Shown: positions 52,619 to 62,611 of the stretch, piece by piece
Position numbering within the stretch: the first letter of the stretch is position 1
How the letters are laid out: every line of letters starts with the position of its first letter
Origin: Paracidovorax avenae
GTDB taxonomy: Bacteria > Pseudomonadota > Gammaproteobacteria > Burkholderiales > Burkholderiaceae_C
Assembly: GCF_040892545.1 (NCBI RefSeq)
Contig: NZ_CP156079.1
Location: 496,001-560,000 of the forward strand
Direction: 5' to 3'
Length of the DNA stretch: 64,000 bases
The notes under the pieces: generated by a model
Databases searched by the model: none
The model's input: the letters and a program-made list of their open reading frames with translations, nothing else
What the model was told of the DNA's origin: nothing
Made by a program: the position numbers and the translations under genes

Positions 52619-55054
52619 ATGAGAGTGCAACCGCTTGCTGCCCCGCCGTCCGGCCCCCGGACGGATCGTTCCGGACCCCGCAGGGGCCCCGTGCCGGAAA
52701 GACCGGCGAAAACCACTTCAGCGGGCTGGCCGCTGGGCCTGGCCTCCCTGCGGCAGGCCCGGAGCCTTTCAGGGCACGCGCCCGGGCCTGAAGGCCATCC
52801 CGAGCTGGCCTCCTTCGCGATCGTCGATGCGGAAGAGGCGGGGTCGAACCTCGTGGCTGCCGCGAAGTACTTCACCGACCCGCTGCATGGCGTGTCCGAG
52901 AAAGCCAGCGAGCTGGCGAAGGAAGGAGGCAAGCCCGAGGGCGGTGCCGAAGCCCCCGGTGACGGCGCCTCTTCCGGCGGCGTGGACGGCCATCCTCCCG
53001 CCCACGGGCCCGAGCAGCCTGCCGCGGAGCATGGCGCCGGCACCGAATCCGCGGGCCGCCATGGCGAAGTCCACGGGGCAGGCGAGCACCATGGCCCGAT
53101 GCATGCGTTCGCGGAAGAGGGCACGCCCGGCGGGGTGGGCGATCTCGCGACCACCCTCGGCCTGGGCGGGGCGATGCTGCCGCTGTCGGCCATGGCGATC
53201 CATGCCGGCTACCGGGAGTTGCGCGAGGTCTCCGAGCAGCGCAAGGAGCTTCGCCACCTCAAGGAGGCCCTGCAGCAGCGCCGCGAGGTGCTGGCCCCCG
53301 TGCTGGACGAAGACCCGGCGCATCCCGCCGGCCGTGCCCAGTCGCACGCGATCGGCCAGGCGATCGACGACGTGGCCCATCTGCAGCAACTCAACCGCCA
53401 CGATGGCCGCGTGGCCGCATCGACGCTCGCTTCGGCCAGCCTCATCTTCGCGAAGACGGCGGTGGAGACTTCGGTCCACGCGGGCCTGGCGATCGGCGCC
53501 GGCAGCGCCAACGCCAGCGGACTGGTCGCGCACAGTGCGGCAGCCGCGGGCGCGGCCTCGGCTGCCACCATCGCAGGCGGCTACGTCCTGGGACCGGCGG
53601 CGAGCGTGATGGCGTCGGTGGTGGGCGGCGTCTTCCTGCACCAGTCGCGCGCCGAGAAGAAACGGTTCCGCGCAGATTTCTCGCGCGTCAGCGAGTTCCT
53701 CGCGGGCATGGACGCCCAGCGCCTCGGTCCCGATGCACAGCGCTATCACGATTTCCTGAAGACCAAGTTCGATCAGCGCAAGCGCTTCGTGAACGGCTTC
53801 AACAACTGGAACAAGGGTTTCGTCGCGGGTGGTGTGACCTATACGGCGAGCACGGCCGCCAAGGTGGGCGTGGGGATCGCGGCGGTCGCGGGCGCCGGCG
53901 CCGCGGGGCCCGTGGGGCTCGCGCTGCTGATCGGCGCGGGGCTGGTGGGGGCCGTCACGATGGGCGTGGGATCGCACCAGTTCTTTCTCACGCATGGCAA
54001 GCTCAAGCGCTACCGGGACTATGAACGCGGAGACGCCGTGGGCATCGACCGTGCCTTTCTCTCCATGGCCGACCTCCTGCAGACCGCGCCCGTGCCGGGC
54101 GAGCGCGCGGCTGCCGCTGTGGAGGGGCCGGAACTGCAGGCCGATGGCGGGGAGTCGGAGTTCCACTCCGCGCGGTCCAGCTTCGCATCCGGGGTGTCCG
54201 AAATCGCCTCCGAGGCAGGGGGCGCCGAGCCGGCCGGATTCCTGCTGCGCAGCGTACTCTACGCCGCCACTGATGGCCGGGAACGGGCGCTGGGTGGCTT
54301 CCTGCGGGATGCCGCCACGGACCTGCGGAAGCACTACCGGGACAAGGGCCGGTCCACCGACGAGACCCCGCCTGCAGCCCCTTCGCGCAAGCACTCCGCT
54401 GCGCGTGAGGCCCGGGCCCTGGTGCGTGGCGGGATGGCCTACGGCAAGTCCCTGCTGACCGGCCACAAGCCCCGCGAGGCGCGCCGGCAGGCGCTGCAGG
54501 CCCATGCGGCCCGTACGGACCGCCTGACCCCGACGGCACTCGCCCAATGGCTCGATACCCCCGCGTCGAGGCAGGCGCAGGTGGATTTAATGCGCTGCGT
54601 GGCCGAGCTCCAGGTGAACTACCTGCAGTCCAAGCTGGCTGCGCGCGAGCCGCTGAAGGAACTGGAAGACTTGCTGGCTGGAGCGGACGGCGCCGCACGG
54701 GACGGTTCGCCTGCCATGACGCAGGCCGATCTGGCCGCCGAACTCCGCAAGGCCCGTGCCGACGACGAAGCCCGATGCCTGCAGTGGAAATCGCTGCAGG
54801 CCAGCCTGGGCGGAAATGCGGCTTCCGCGCCGGGGGCATCGCTGGCGATGCAGTCCCTGCGGCAGCAGTTCCTGCTGTGCGAAACCGGCACCGCCCATGC
54901 CCATGAGGACACCGCCCTGCAGTTCGCCCGGTACTGCATCAAGGATGCGCGTGCCAGGGCCACCACGGTGCGCGGCACGTTGCTGGCCACCGAAATGCAG
55001 GCGGCCCGCGTGCGCGAGAAAGCCGCCGCGACGCCCGCCGCCGCAGCGGACTGA
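52619..55054 (+). CDS. Candidate type III effector or translocator with Gly/Ala-rich membrane segments
   Basis: An 811-residue protein that I do not recognise. Residues 1-60 are rich in Pro, Arg, Ser and Gly, fitting a type III secretion signal; 95-165 are acidic and His/Gly-rich. Then come three hydrophobic blocks: about 177-195, about 265-345 (dense Ala/Gly/Ser, ending VGGVFLHQSR) and about 400-450 (GAGAAGPVGLALLIGAG), separated by charged helices (for example ELREVSEQRKELRHLKEALQ). The C-terminal 350 residues are helical and soluble. Such layouts occur in effectors or pore-forming translocators that enter host membranes. An imperfect PIP box and a -10-like element precede the ATG. No ribosome site is obvious; the frame is open far upstream but the promoter lies inside that extension, so I chose 52619. 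Confidence 0.6.
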   Translation: MRVQPLAAPPSGPRTDRSGPRRGPVPERPAKTTSAGWPLGLASLRQARSLSGHAPGPEGHPELASFAIVDAEEAGSNLVAAAKYFTDPLHGVSEKASELAKEGGKPEGGAEAPGDGASSGGVDGHPPAHGPEQPAAEHGAGTESAGRHGEVHGAGEHHGPMHAFAEEGTPGGVGDLATTLGLGGAMLPLSAMAIHAGYRELREVSEQRKELRHLKEALQQRREVLAPVLDEDPAHPAGRAQSHAIGQAIDDVAHLQQLNRHDGRVAASTLASASLIFAKTAVETSVHAGLAIGAGSANASGLVAHSAAAAGAASAATIAGGYVLGPAASVMASVVGGVFLHQSRAEKKRFRADFSRVSEFLAGMDAQRLGPDAQRYHDFLKTKFDQRKRFVNGFNNWNKGFVAGGVTYTASTAAKVGVGIAAVAGAGAAGPVGLALLIGAGLVGAVTMGVGSHQFFLTHGKLKRYRDYERGDAVGIDRAFLSMADLLQTAPVPGERAAAAVEGPELQADGGESEFHSARSSFASGVSEIASEAGGAEPAGFLLRSVLYAATDGRERALGGFLRDAATDLRKHYRDKGRSTDETPPAAPSRKHSAAREARALVRGGMAYGKSLLTGHKPREARRQALQAHAARTDRLTPTALAQWLDTPASRQAQVDLMRCVAELQVNYLQSKLAAREPLKELEDLLAGADGAARDGSPAMTQADLAAELRKARADDEARCLQWKSLQASLGGNAASAPGASLAMQSLRQQFLLCETGTAHAHEDTALQFARYCIKDARARATTVRGTLLATEMQAARVREKAAATPAAAAD

Positions 55055-55090
55055 GCCTCCCCGCCGCCCGGAGCCGGCTGAACAGGCATC

Positions 55091-55106
55091 CCCCACCATG
55101 GTGGGG
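55091..55106. repeat. 16-base perfect palindrome
   Basis: CCCCACCATGGTGGGG between the candidate effector and the OmpA-like gene, 36 bases past the effector stop. No T tract follows, so its role as terminator is uncertain. Confidence 0.4.
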
Positions 55107-55171
55107 AGCGCGGCCGGCCGGCCGGACCCGGCACTACACTGCTGCGCTCTTTTTCTTGCAAGGAGTTCTCT

Positions 55172-56224
55172 GTGCAAAAAGCCGTAGCGGCGACGCTGGT
55201 TCTGGCGATCACCATGGGCCTGGGGGCCTGCAGGAAGCAGGAGGCGCCACAGAAAGCCGCCAGCGAACCGGCCGCCCCGCCGCCAGCCGCTTCCGCGCCG
55301 CTGGCGCCTGCCGCGAGCGCACCCGCTTCGCAGCCCGCGGAGGCGGCCTCCGGCAAGGGCTTCGATGTGGCCAGCCTGCCGGTGTCCGCCGCGCCCCTGG
55401 GCGCTTTCCCGTACATCGCGCTGCCGGCCGGCTACGTCACCGGCACCAAGCCCGACGTGATCGATTTCGACCAGGTGCCGTTCTGGACGGGCGACCGCCT
55501 GGAGCCCGTGGAGGGCCGTGTCTGGTCGGCGCACATCGCTGCCGCCCAGGGCAAGACGTTCTCGGACCTGGAGCTGTCGCGCAACATCGAGTCCGTTGTG
55601 GCCTCCATGGGCGGCAGGAAGATCTTCGAGGGCAAGCTGCCGCAGGCCGTGACCGACAAGATGAAGCAGTGGCCGCGCGACATGATCACGCGCTACAACA
55701 GCGGCCTGGGCGACATCTGGAACAACGCCGTGCAGGTCTTCGTCGTCCACCGCGCGGACCGCGACATCTGGATCCACCTGTGCAACTACGAGTTCGGCGG
55801 CGGCCTGCTCATCGCCGAGACCAAGCCCCTGCAGGTCACGGCCGGCCTGCTGCCGGCCAGCGAACTGAAGGCGCAGATCGACAAGGCCGGCAAGGTGGCG
55901 CTGCACGTCAACTTCGCCACCGACAAGACCGACATCCTGCCCGATTCGCAGCCGCAGATCGAACAGGTGGTGCAACTGCTCAGGCAGGACGCGTCGCTGA
56001 AGCTCGCCGTCAACGGCTACACCGACAACACGGGCGACGCGGCCCACAACAAGACACTGTCGGAGGGCCGTGCCAAGGCCGTCGCCGCTGCCGTCACGGC
56101 CCAGGGCATCGATGCGTCCCGCCTGTCGTCTGCCGGTTTCGGCGCCGCGGATCCGGTGGCGGACAACGCGACGGACGATGGCAAGGCGAAGAACCGGCGG
56201 GTGGAGCTGGTCAAGCAGCCCTGA
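55172..56224 (+). CDS. OmpA-family lipoprotein
   Basis: A 350-residue outer-membrane lipoprotein. The signal ends in lipobox LGAC (Cys20); a Pro/Ala-rich spacer covers 25-60; a unique domain of unknown type spans about 65-225; and the OmpA-like peptidoglycan-binding domain is at about 234-350 (HVNFATDKTDILPDSQPQ, then NGYTDNTGDAAHNKTLSEGRAKAV split, and KNRRVELV). It anchors the outer membrane to the cell wall. The start is a GTG with AAGGAG six bases upstream. The DNA before it has a 16-base palindrome. Confidence 0.9.
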   Translation: MQKAVAATLVLAITMGLGACRKQEAPQKAASEPAAPPPAASAPLAPAASAPASQPAEAASGKGFDVASLPVSAAPLGAFPYIALPAGYVTGTKPDVIDFDQVPFWTGDRLEPVEGRVWSAHIAAAQGKTFSDLELSRNIESVVASMGGRKIFEGKLPQAVTDKMKQWPRDMITRYNSGLGDIWNNAVQVFVVHRADRDIWIHLCNYEFGGGLLIAETKPLQVTAGLLPASELKAQIDKAGKVALHVNFATDKTDILPDSQPQIEQVVQLLRQDASLKLAVNGYTDNTGDAAHNKTLSEGRAKAVAAAVTAQGIDASRLSSAGFGAADPVADNATDDGKAKNRRVELVKQP

Positions 56225-56263
56225 CGCCCGCCAGCGCCGCTGGCCGCAGCCGCGGCAGGCGCC

Positions 56264-57388
56264 CTACGCGGGCTCGCCCCGGAAGCGCAGCGCGGCCTGG
56301 CGGCTCACCTCGCCCAGCAACTGCTCGTCGCGCTGGCGGTCGCGCAGCCAGCGCGCGTCGTTCTGGCCGGCCGCGGCCTCGCTGCGCAGCAGGTGCAGCG
56401 CGCCGGAGGCCCCGGTGACCGTGGCGTGGCGCGCGATGTGGTCGATGGTCTGCAGGATGTGGTCGCGCAGCGGCATGTGCTCGCCGGTGGCCGGATCGAC
56501 GTACACCGCCTGCATGCCGAAGCGGCACGCCTGGAAACGGTTGTAGGTATAGACGAGGTAGTCGTCCTCGCTGGGCGTGAAGGGCTGCTCGGCGAGGAAC
56601 CAGGCTCCCAGCGACTGCACGAAGGCCGACAGCGCGGCGGCGCGCTCGATGGTGAGCGGCGTGTCGAACACGCGGATCTCGATCGTGCCGAACTCGGGCT
56701 TGGGCCGGATGTCCCAGTAGAAGTCCTTCATGCTCTTGACCACGCCGGTGCGCGTCATCTTCTCGAAGTAGGCCTCGAAGTCCTTCCAGGTCAGCACCAT
56801 GGGGGCGCGGCCCGACAGCGGGAACGCGAACACCGAATTGAGCCGCGCCGAATCGAAGGCCGTGTCCTGCCCCTGCACGTAGGGGCTGGAGGCCGACATC
56901 GCGATGAAGTGCGGGATGTAGCGCGACATGCGGTGCAGCATGAGCAGCGCTTCGTCGGCGCTGGGGCAGCCGATGTGCACGTGCTGGCCGAAGATGGTGA
57001 ACTGCTTGGAGAGGTAGCCGTAGAGCTGCGACAGCTCCTGGAAGCGGGGCTTGTCGTAGATGCGGCGCTCGTGCCATTGCTGGAAGGGGTGCGTGCCTCC
57101 GCCGGCCACGGCGATGTTGAGCTTGTCGGCGCTCCTGACCAGCGCGTCGCGGATCTGCGAGAGCTGGCCCAGCACTTCGCTGCCGGAATGGCAGATGCCC
57201 GTCGAGACCTCGATCATGCTGTTGGTCATCTCGGGCACCACGCTGCCGGGCAGCGGCTGCTTCGCCATGAGGCGCAGCATGTCCTCGGCGTAGGGCGCGA
57301 GGTCGTAGTTGTGCGTGTTGACGAGCTGCAGCTCGAGCTCGACGCCGAGCGTCAGCGGCTCGGAATGGTGGAAGGCTTCGAGGCTCAT
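56264..57388 (-). CDS. ybdK: YbdK-type glutamate-cysteine ligase-like enzyme
   Basis: A 374-residue carboxylate-amine ligase of the GCS2 family. Signatures: [13 protein letters not shown] (about 12-24), [52 protein letters not shown] and [16 protein letters not shown]. In vitro the E. coli relative makes gamma-glutamylcysteine weakly; true substrates are debated. The ATG at 57388 overlaps the stop of the antiporter gene (ATGA), so the two are translated together. Confidence 0.93.
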   Translation of the reverse strand: MSLEAFHHSEPLTLGVELELQLVNTHNYDLAPYAEDMLRLMAKQPLPGSVVPEMTNSMIEVSTGICHSGSEVLGQLSQIRDALVRSADKLNIAVAGGGTHPFQQWHERRIYDKPRFQELSQLYGYLSKQFTIFGQHVHIGCPSADEALLMLHRMSRYIPHFIAMSASSPYVQGQDTAFDSARLNSVFAFPLSGRAPMVLTWKDFEAYFEKMTRTGVVKSMKDFYWDIRPKPEFGTIEIRVFDTPLTIERAAALSAFVQSLGAWFLAEQPFTPSEDDYLVYTYNRFQACRFGMQAVYVDPATGEHMPLRDHILQTIDHIARHATVTGASGALHLLRSEAAAGQNDARWLRDRQRDEQLLGEVSRQAALRFRGEPA

Positions 57389-58644
57389 GGCTGCGGCTCC
57401 CGCTCTGCATTGGCGGCGCGTGTCTGGGGCGCCCAGGGTTTCGAACTCTCGCCGGCGCGGTAGATGGCCACCGTGGCGATCACGGCGCCGAGCACTTCCA
57501 TGAGCAGGATGGTGGGCAGGGCGACGCGCGCGATGAGCTGCCCGGTGGACGCGGATGCCACCACGAACTGCGAGGCGATCAGCAGCGCGATCGACGACAT
57601 CGGCGTCATCGCGCAGCCCACCCACAGGGCCTGGCGCCAGCTGGCGCCGCTGCCCACGTTGCCCAGGGCCACGCCCAGGGCCTTGGCCACGAGGCGCGCC
57701 ACGATGAGGGCCAGCACCAGGCCGGCGACGGGGCCGCTCCAGTCGGCCTGCGCGGCGACGGTGGACACCAGCACGAACATCAGCATGGTGAGCAGCGAGG
57801 CCGCGGTGCCGAGCTGGCGCGGCCAGGCCCAGGGGCGCGGGTTGAGCTGCTTGAGCAGCATGCCCGCCAGCAGCGCGGCGAGCGGTGCGGAGCCGCCCAT
57901 GTGCGCGGCCACGGCGGTGCCGGCTGCGATCAGCGTGAGCAGCAGGAAGGCGGTGTTCTCGCTCGTCGGGCTCATGAAGCGCAGGGCCATGCGCAGGACG
58001 AGGGCCAGTACCGCGCCGACGATGACCGAGACGCCGAGCACCACCATGACCGGGTACACGGTGTCCATGATGCGGGCGGCGGGCCGGTTGATCAGTTCCG
58101 CGGTGGCGCTGCCCAGGGTGAGCGCGTACAGGGTGGAGAGCGTGGCCAGCACGATGGCCCGGTCCGTCACCGGGCCGGCCGCGCGGGTGTCCGCGACCAC
58201 GCGCGTGAGCACGGCAGGGGATGCCGCCATGGCCACCAGCGCCAGCGGGCCCGCGGCGCGCTGGGGCACGTCCAGCCAGAGCATGGCGTAGTACACCGCG
58301 AAATAGGCCAGCGCCGATTCGATGATGCTCTGCACGAGCACCATCGGGTTGTGCCGGAACCACCGCAGCGGGATGCGCCCGCCGGCCTCGAAGAGCACGA
58401 TGGCGATGCCCAGCTCCAGCAGGAACAGGCTGATGCCCTGCAGGGGCCAGACGGCGCCGCTGAAGCCCAGCAGCCCGGCGATGGTGCCGACGAGCGTGTA
58501 GCCCACCACCTTGGGCAGGCCGATGTGGCGCTGGAAGAGATAGCCGGAGACCGCCGCGACGGCCAGCAGCAGGGACCACTGCACCGTCGGGAGCCCGGCC
58601 GATGGGCGCAGCCATTGCGCCCAGAAGCCCATGATTTCATCCAT
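57385..58644 (-). CDS. Kef-type monovalent cation:proton antiporter (CPA2), no RCK domain
   Basis: A 419-residue membrane antiporter with about 12 helices. CPA2 marks: [24 protein letters not shown] (about 38-61), [18 protein letters not shown], and [12 protein letters not shown] in the region of the ion-binding Asp/Ser; helices extend to about 395. Unlike KefB and KefC it has no TrkA-N/RCK nucleotide-binding domain, only a short polar tail of about 25 residues. The substrate ion (K+ or Na+) cannot be read. The start is ATG 58644; a Met six codons upstream (58662) is an alternative. Coupled to ybdK by a four-base overlap. Confidence 0.9.
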   Translation of the reverse strand: MDEIMGFWAQWLRPSAGLPTVQWSLLLAVAAVSGYLFQRHIGLPKVVGYTLVGTIAGLLGFSGAVWPLQGISLFLLELGIAIVLFEAGGRIPLRWFRHNPMVLVQSIIESALAYFAVYYAMLWLDVPQRAAGPLALVAMAASPAVLTRVVADTRAAGPVTDRAIVLATLSTLYALTLGSATAELINRPAARIMDTVYPVMVVLGVSVIVGAVLALVLRMALRFMSPTSENTAFLLLTLIAAGTAVAAHMGGSAPLAALLAGMLLKQLNPRPWAWPRQLGTAASLLTMLMFVLVSTVAAQADWSGPVAGLVLALIVARLVAKALGVALGNVGSGASWRQALWVGCAMTPMSSIALLIASQFVVASASTGQLIARVALPTILLMEVLGAVIATVAIYRAGESSKPWAPQTRAANAEREPQP

Positions 58645-58790
58645 TTGTTCTAGTCCTCGCATTCCCGCCCGAACCGCGCGGCGAGGCCGCGCGTCCCCCG
58701 GCCGGGGCCGACCGAATGTACCTGCTGATCCGGGAGGGCGCTGTAGGACGGGCACTCCCGGAAAAAGGGTATGCCGGGCGGCCCCCGGTC

Positions 58791-60782
58791 TCAGGCCCGT
58801 GGCGCCATGCGCCGCGGCACGAAGAACTGCAGCGGAGCGTGCCGCAGGCGCGCGCGCAGCGCGGCGGTGAGCCGGGCGCGGTCCACGCGGGTGACGTTGT
58901 GGGCGCGCAGCGCGAGCCGGAAGGCCAGGTAGAAGCTCACCGTCACGTTGAGCGCGCCGATGAAGGGCAGCGTCGCGGCCGCCCACCAGAAGGCGGGTTG
59001 GTGCAGGGCGGCGGTACCCAGGGAGGTCAGCGCGGCGCCCAGCTGCCCGGTCGAGAGCGTGACGTGGCGCACGTCCAGGCCCAGGCCGAAGAACGCGGAA
59101 AACGCCGGCACGAGCCCCAGCATGAACCCCAGCGAGACGTTGGCCGCGAAGCCCGAGAGGTTCTCGCGCCAGAACCGCGCCCAGCGCACGGCGCGCTCGC
59201 GGCCCAGCAGGCCGGTGATGCGCGGGTTGTAGCGCAGGGCCGAATCGAGCCGGTGCAGCACGAACCAGTTCTCGGCCCAGCCCGCGATGATGCTGGAGGC
59301 GAACAGCAGCACCCCGGTGAAGGCCGCATACAGCAGCGAAGGCCCCGCCAGCTGCAGCGACTGCAGCACGTGCCGCGCTTCCGCCCGGTCGATGGCCGGG
59401 CTGCCGGTCGCCCAGGCGATGGCGAGCGTCAGGCCTGCCACGGTGGGAAAGACCACCAGCACGTTGCCCAGGATGGCGGCCACCTGCGAACGCACCAGGT
59501 GGGTGACCTCGTCCACGAAGGACTCCACGGCCTCGGTGGTCTGCAGCTCCTTGAGCTTCGCGGCCATGGCCGGCGCGGTCATCGCCGGCTGCTTGGTGGC
59601 GACCGTGCAGTGCAGCAGCATGACGAGCACGAAGCTCACCGCGTAGTTCATGCCGGCCCAGAAGCCGCTCCAGAAGGACGACAGGGCCAGCGCGACGATG
59701 CCGAACTTCATGAGCGTGGTGAACGCCATGACGAAGCCGCCGCCCGCCGCCTTCGCCACCATCGCGCGGTATTCGGCGCCGGTGCGGGTGATGTAGTGCT
59801 CGCCAGTCTCCGCGCTGCGCTCGGCCACCTTGGCCGCGAGCAGCGAGGAGTTGGAGGCGATCAGCGCCCGCAGGCTGCGCCGCTCCCGGCCCACGGTCAC
59901 GAGCCGCGCCATGAGGCGTGCGGCGCTGGCGGCCGGCTCGGGCGACAGCAGGCAATCCAGCAGGTCGCGCACCCGCAGGATGCGTTCGCGCAGTTGCCGC
60001 AGGCGGAAGACCAGGCCCACCGAAATGCCGTTGTCCTCGAAATGCGAATACACCGTGGCCGCAGCGGCGCGGCAGGCTTCCAGGCGCTCGCGCAGGCGCA
60101 GCACGGCCTCGTCCAGCCGGTCGGTGGTGCGCAACTGGTGCAGGACCTCGACCCGCAGGCTCTCCACGTCGCGGATCAGGGCATGGAACGGCTGCGCGTC
60201 GCGGGCGGAATCACTCATGCGCAGCCGCAGCTCGGGTGCGAACCCGGTGGACAGGATCTGGCCCGCGCAGTAGGTGATGGCGTCCAGCAGCGAGTGCTGC
60301 CAGCGCGTGGCGCCGCCACCGTCCGCGGCCGGCACCAGCACCGCCAGCAGACGCGCGAGCAGCGCCTCGTCCAGCAAGGCCAGCCACTGGGCGTCGAACT
60401 CGTGGGGCAATGCCAGCATGAACAGTTCGGAGGCGTCGATCGTCTCCGGGCTGCCGGGCAGGAGCTTGTAGCGCAGCCGTTCCGCCACCTCGCTCGCGAG
60501 CGCGGTGCGCGGCGCGAACCCGAAATCGGCCAGCAGGGTGGTGATGTCCACCGTCCCGACCAGGGCGCTCCACCAGGCCTGCAGCCGCGCCCGCGCGCCG
60601 GCATCGCTTTCCGCGGCTTCCACGAGGCGCGCCAGGCGGGCGACGGCTTCCTCGGGGGAGCGGCAGTTGCCGCGCACCCAGGCCAGGCACTCGATGAGCC
60701 AGAGGTGCCGCCGCGCCAGCGGGGCGGACGGATCCAGGTCGGCCAGCAGCGTCCCGGGCTGCGGAGCGGTCTGTCGGGTCAA
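58791..60782 (-). CDS. COG4389 'site-specific recombinase' family membrane protein
   Basis: A protein of about 663 residues annotated in databases as site-specific recombinase (Gcr type), though the sequence is that of a polytopic membrane protein: about 1-340 are helical and soluble, and 350-630 hold seven to eight membrane helices (for example VMAFTTLMKFGIVALALSSFW and NVTVSFYLAFRLALRAHN). No tyrosine or serine recombinase residues are visible, so the name is doubtful. It starts at a TTG that overlaps the apaG stop (TTGA). The apaG-recombinase order is common in this bacterial group. Confidence 0.85.
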   Translation of the reverse strand: MTRQTAPQPGTLLADLDPSAPLARRHLWLIECLAWVRGNCRSPEEAVARLARLVEAAESDAGARARLQAWWSALVGTVDITTLLADFGFAPRTALASEVAERLRYKLLPGSPETIDASELFMLALPHEFDAQWLALLDEALLARLLAVLVPAADGGGATRWQHSLLDAITYCAGQILSTGFAPELRLRMSDSARDAQPFHALIRDVESLRVEVLHQLRTTDRLDEAVLRLRERLEACRAAAATVYSHFEDNGISVGLVFRLRQLRERILRVRDLLDCLLSPEPAASAARLMARLVTVGRERRSLRALIASNSSLLAAKVAERSAETGEHYITRTGAEYRAMVAKAAGGGFVMAFTTLMKFGIVALALSSFWSGFWAGMNYAVSFVLVMLLHCTVATKQPAMTAPAMAAKLKELQTTEAVESFVDEVTHLVRSQVAAILGNVLVVFPTVAGLTLAIAWATGSPAIDRAEARHVLQSLQLAGPSLLYAAFTGVLLFASSIIAGWAENWFVLHRLDSALRYNPRITGLLGRERAVRWARFWRENLSGFAANVSLGFMLGLVPAFSAFFGLGLDVRHVTLSTGQLGAALTSLGTAALHQPAFWWAAATLPFIGALNVTVSFYLAFRLALRAHNVTRVDRARLTAALRARLRHAPLQFFVPRRMAPRA

Positions 60783-61189
60783 TGCAGCACCCGGCCGGAC
60801 AGGGGTGTGCTTCCGGCGGGGCCGCCGGAAAGGGCTTCCAGCACGAACAGGGGGATGGCGCAATCGAAGCGCTCACCGTCCTCCGCCACGCAGAAGTAGC
60901 TGCCGTGCATGCTGCCGCTGGGCGTGCGCAGCCGGCATCCGCTGGTGTACTGGAACGCCTCGCCCGGGCGCAGCAGCGGCTGCTGGCCGACCACGCCCAG
61001 GCCCTTGACCTCCTCGGTGTGGCCGCGGGCGTCGCTGATCGTCCAGTGCCGCGCGATGAGCTGCGCTGGCACGTCGCCGGTGTTGGTCACGGTGACCGTA
61101 TAGGCGAAGCTGTAGACGCCGTCCTCGGGCGCGGACTGGTCGGGGAGGTATTCGGGCTGGACTTCGGCCCGGAACTGGTACTTCGGCAT
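60779..61189 (-). CDS. apaG: ApaG domain protein
   Basis: A 136-residue ApaG. The Ig-like beta fold is marked by [27 protein letters not shown] (split, about 29-56), [26 protein letters not shown] (glycine motif GxGxxG) and the final GSMHGSYFC. Known as CorD, linked to cobalt and magnesium efflux in enterobacteria, though direct function is not clear. ATG at 61189, divergent from rpe by 122 bases. Its stop overlaps the TTG of the membrane protein. Confidence 0.96.
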   Translation of the reverse strand: MPKYQFRAEVQPEYLPDQSAPEDGVYSFAYTVTVTNTGDVPAQLIARHWTISDARGHTEEVKGLGVVGQQPLLRPGEAFQYTSGCRLRTPSGSMHGSYFCVAEDGERFDCAIPLFVLEALSGGPAGSTPLSGRVLH

Positions 61190-61311
61190 GGGCGCGATTA
61201 TTAGGGTTTCCGGGGCCGGGCGGCCCGGCCGTTCCGTCGGCGGGGGCCGTGGTACGGTGCAGGAGGCCTGCGGAAGGCGGTCCGCCGCGCCTGTGCTGCG
61301 ACAATCCGGGC

Positions 61312-61992
61312 ATGACCCGCCAATTCCGCATCGCCCCCTCGATCCTGTCCGCCGATTTCGCCCGCCTGGGCGAGGAAGTGAAGAATGTCATCGCCTCCGG
61401 CGCCGACTGGGTGCACTTCGACGTGATGGACAACCACTACGTCCCCAACCTCACTTTCGGCCCGATGGTGTGCCAGGCGCTCAAGCCCCATGCCGTCACG
61501 CCCGACGGCCGGCCCGCGCCGATCGACGTGCACCTGATGGTGGAGCCGGTGGACGCCCTGGCCGCGGCCTTCGCGGAGGCGGGAGCGGACTACATCAGCT
61601 TCCATCCGGACGCCTCCGCGCACGTGCACCGCAGCATCCAGGCGATCACCTCCAAGGGCATCAAGGCAGGACTCGTGTTCAACCCGGCGGCGCCGCTGGA
61701 CGTGCTGGACTGGGTGATCGACGACATCGACCTGATCCTCGTGATGAGCGTGAACCCGGGTTTCGGAGGGCAGAGCTTCATCGATTCGGCGCTGCGCAAG
61801 ATCGAGGCCCTGCGCCGCCGCATCGATGCCTGCGGCAAGGACATCCGCCTGGAGGTGGATGGGGGTGTGAAGGTGGACAACATCCGCCGCGTGGCGGATG
61901 CCGGTGCCGATACGTTCGTGGCGGGCAGCGCGATCTTCGGCAAGCCCGACTATCGCGCCGTGATCGACGCGATGCGCGCCCGGCTGGGCTGA
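61312..61992 (+). CDS. rpe: Ribulose-phosphate 3-epimerase
   Basis: A 226-residue TIM-barrel enzyme interconverting ribulose 5-phosphate and xylulose 5-phosphate in the pentose phosphate and Calvin routes. The catalytic aspartates are in [12 protein letters not shown] (about 34-45) and [11 protein letters not shown] (about 178-188); [10 protein letters not shown] and [13 protein letters not shown] are also present. ATG at 61312, chosen because it gives the standard start of the barrel. The usual neighbour gph (phosphoglycolate phosphatase) is not here; a secreted small protein follows on the opposite strand. Confidence 0.97.
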   Translation: MTRQFRIAPSILSADFARLGEEVKNVIASGADWVHFDVMDNHYVPNLTFGPMVCQALKPHAVTPDGRPAPIDVHLMVEPVDALAAAFAEAGADYISFHPDASAHVHRSIQAITSKGIKAGLVFNPAAPLDVLDWVIDDIDLILVMSVNPGFGGQSFIDSALRKIEALRRRIDACGKDIRLEVDGGVKVDNIRRVADAGADTFVAGSAIFGKPDYRAVIDAMRARLG

Positions 61993-62044
61993 GCGCGCGT
62001 TGCGCAGCCGGGGCGCATGGACGTGCGGCCCGGCATGCCGACCC

Positions 62045-62611
62045 TTACTGCTGGGGCATCGGCTGGGGCATGGGAGCCGGCGGCGGGGCCTTGGGCGCGC
62101 CCGGCATCGGGTGCGGATGGGGCTTGCCGTGCGGATGGGGGCGGCCGCCCGGAGGGGGCATGGCGCCGGGCGCGCCGCCCGGAGGCGGGGGCATGGCGCC
62201 TGCGCCGGGTTGCGGAGTTGCCGGCACCTGGGTGGTCGCTTCCATCAGGATGCCGCCGCCGGCCACGGAGCCGTCCTGGGTGCCGGAGCGCACGCGCGCC
62301 ACGCAGGCGTCGCGGTCCACGGGGGTCTTGAACACTTCGCAGCGCTGGAGCGCATTGCGGGCGTAGCCGTTCGCGGCGGCGTCCTGGGCGTCGAGCTGGC
62401 CGGAGCGGGCGGCCTGCAGTGCAGCGCCGGCTTCCTTCAGGCAGGTGTCGCGGCTCTGGGGGGTGGCGCCGCTCATGCAGGCCTGGCGGTCCTGCTGGTA
62501 GCGCTCACGGGCGCCGGCGGCGTCTGCGGGGGCGGCCTGGGCGGCGGCGCAGGCCGCGATCAGACAGGCGGCGGACAGGATGCGGGGTGCGATGGCAAAG
62601 CGATTCGGCAT
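62045..62611 (-). CDS. Small exported protein with His/Pro-rich tail
   Basis: A 188-residue protein with a signal peptide (1-26, ending AQAAP). The middle (about 30-105) has four Cys in two pairs (CMSGATPQSRDTC and CEVFKTPVDRDAC), which probably form disulfides. The last 55 residues are Pro/Gly/Met-rich with a GRPHPHGKPHPHP stretch that could bind metal ions. No function is known. GGAGG lies eight bases before the ATG at 62611. The gene is isolated, convergent with rpe. Confidence 0.8.
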   Translation of the reverse strand: MPNRFAIAPRILSAACLIAACAAAQAAPADAAGARERYQQDRQACMSGATPQSRDTCLKEAGAALQAARSGQLDAQDAAANGYARNALQRCEVFKTPVDRDACVARVRSGTQDGSVAGGGILMEATTQVPATPQPGAGAMPPPPGGAPGAMPPPGGRPHPHGKPHPHPMPGAPKAPPPAPMPQPMPQQ

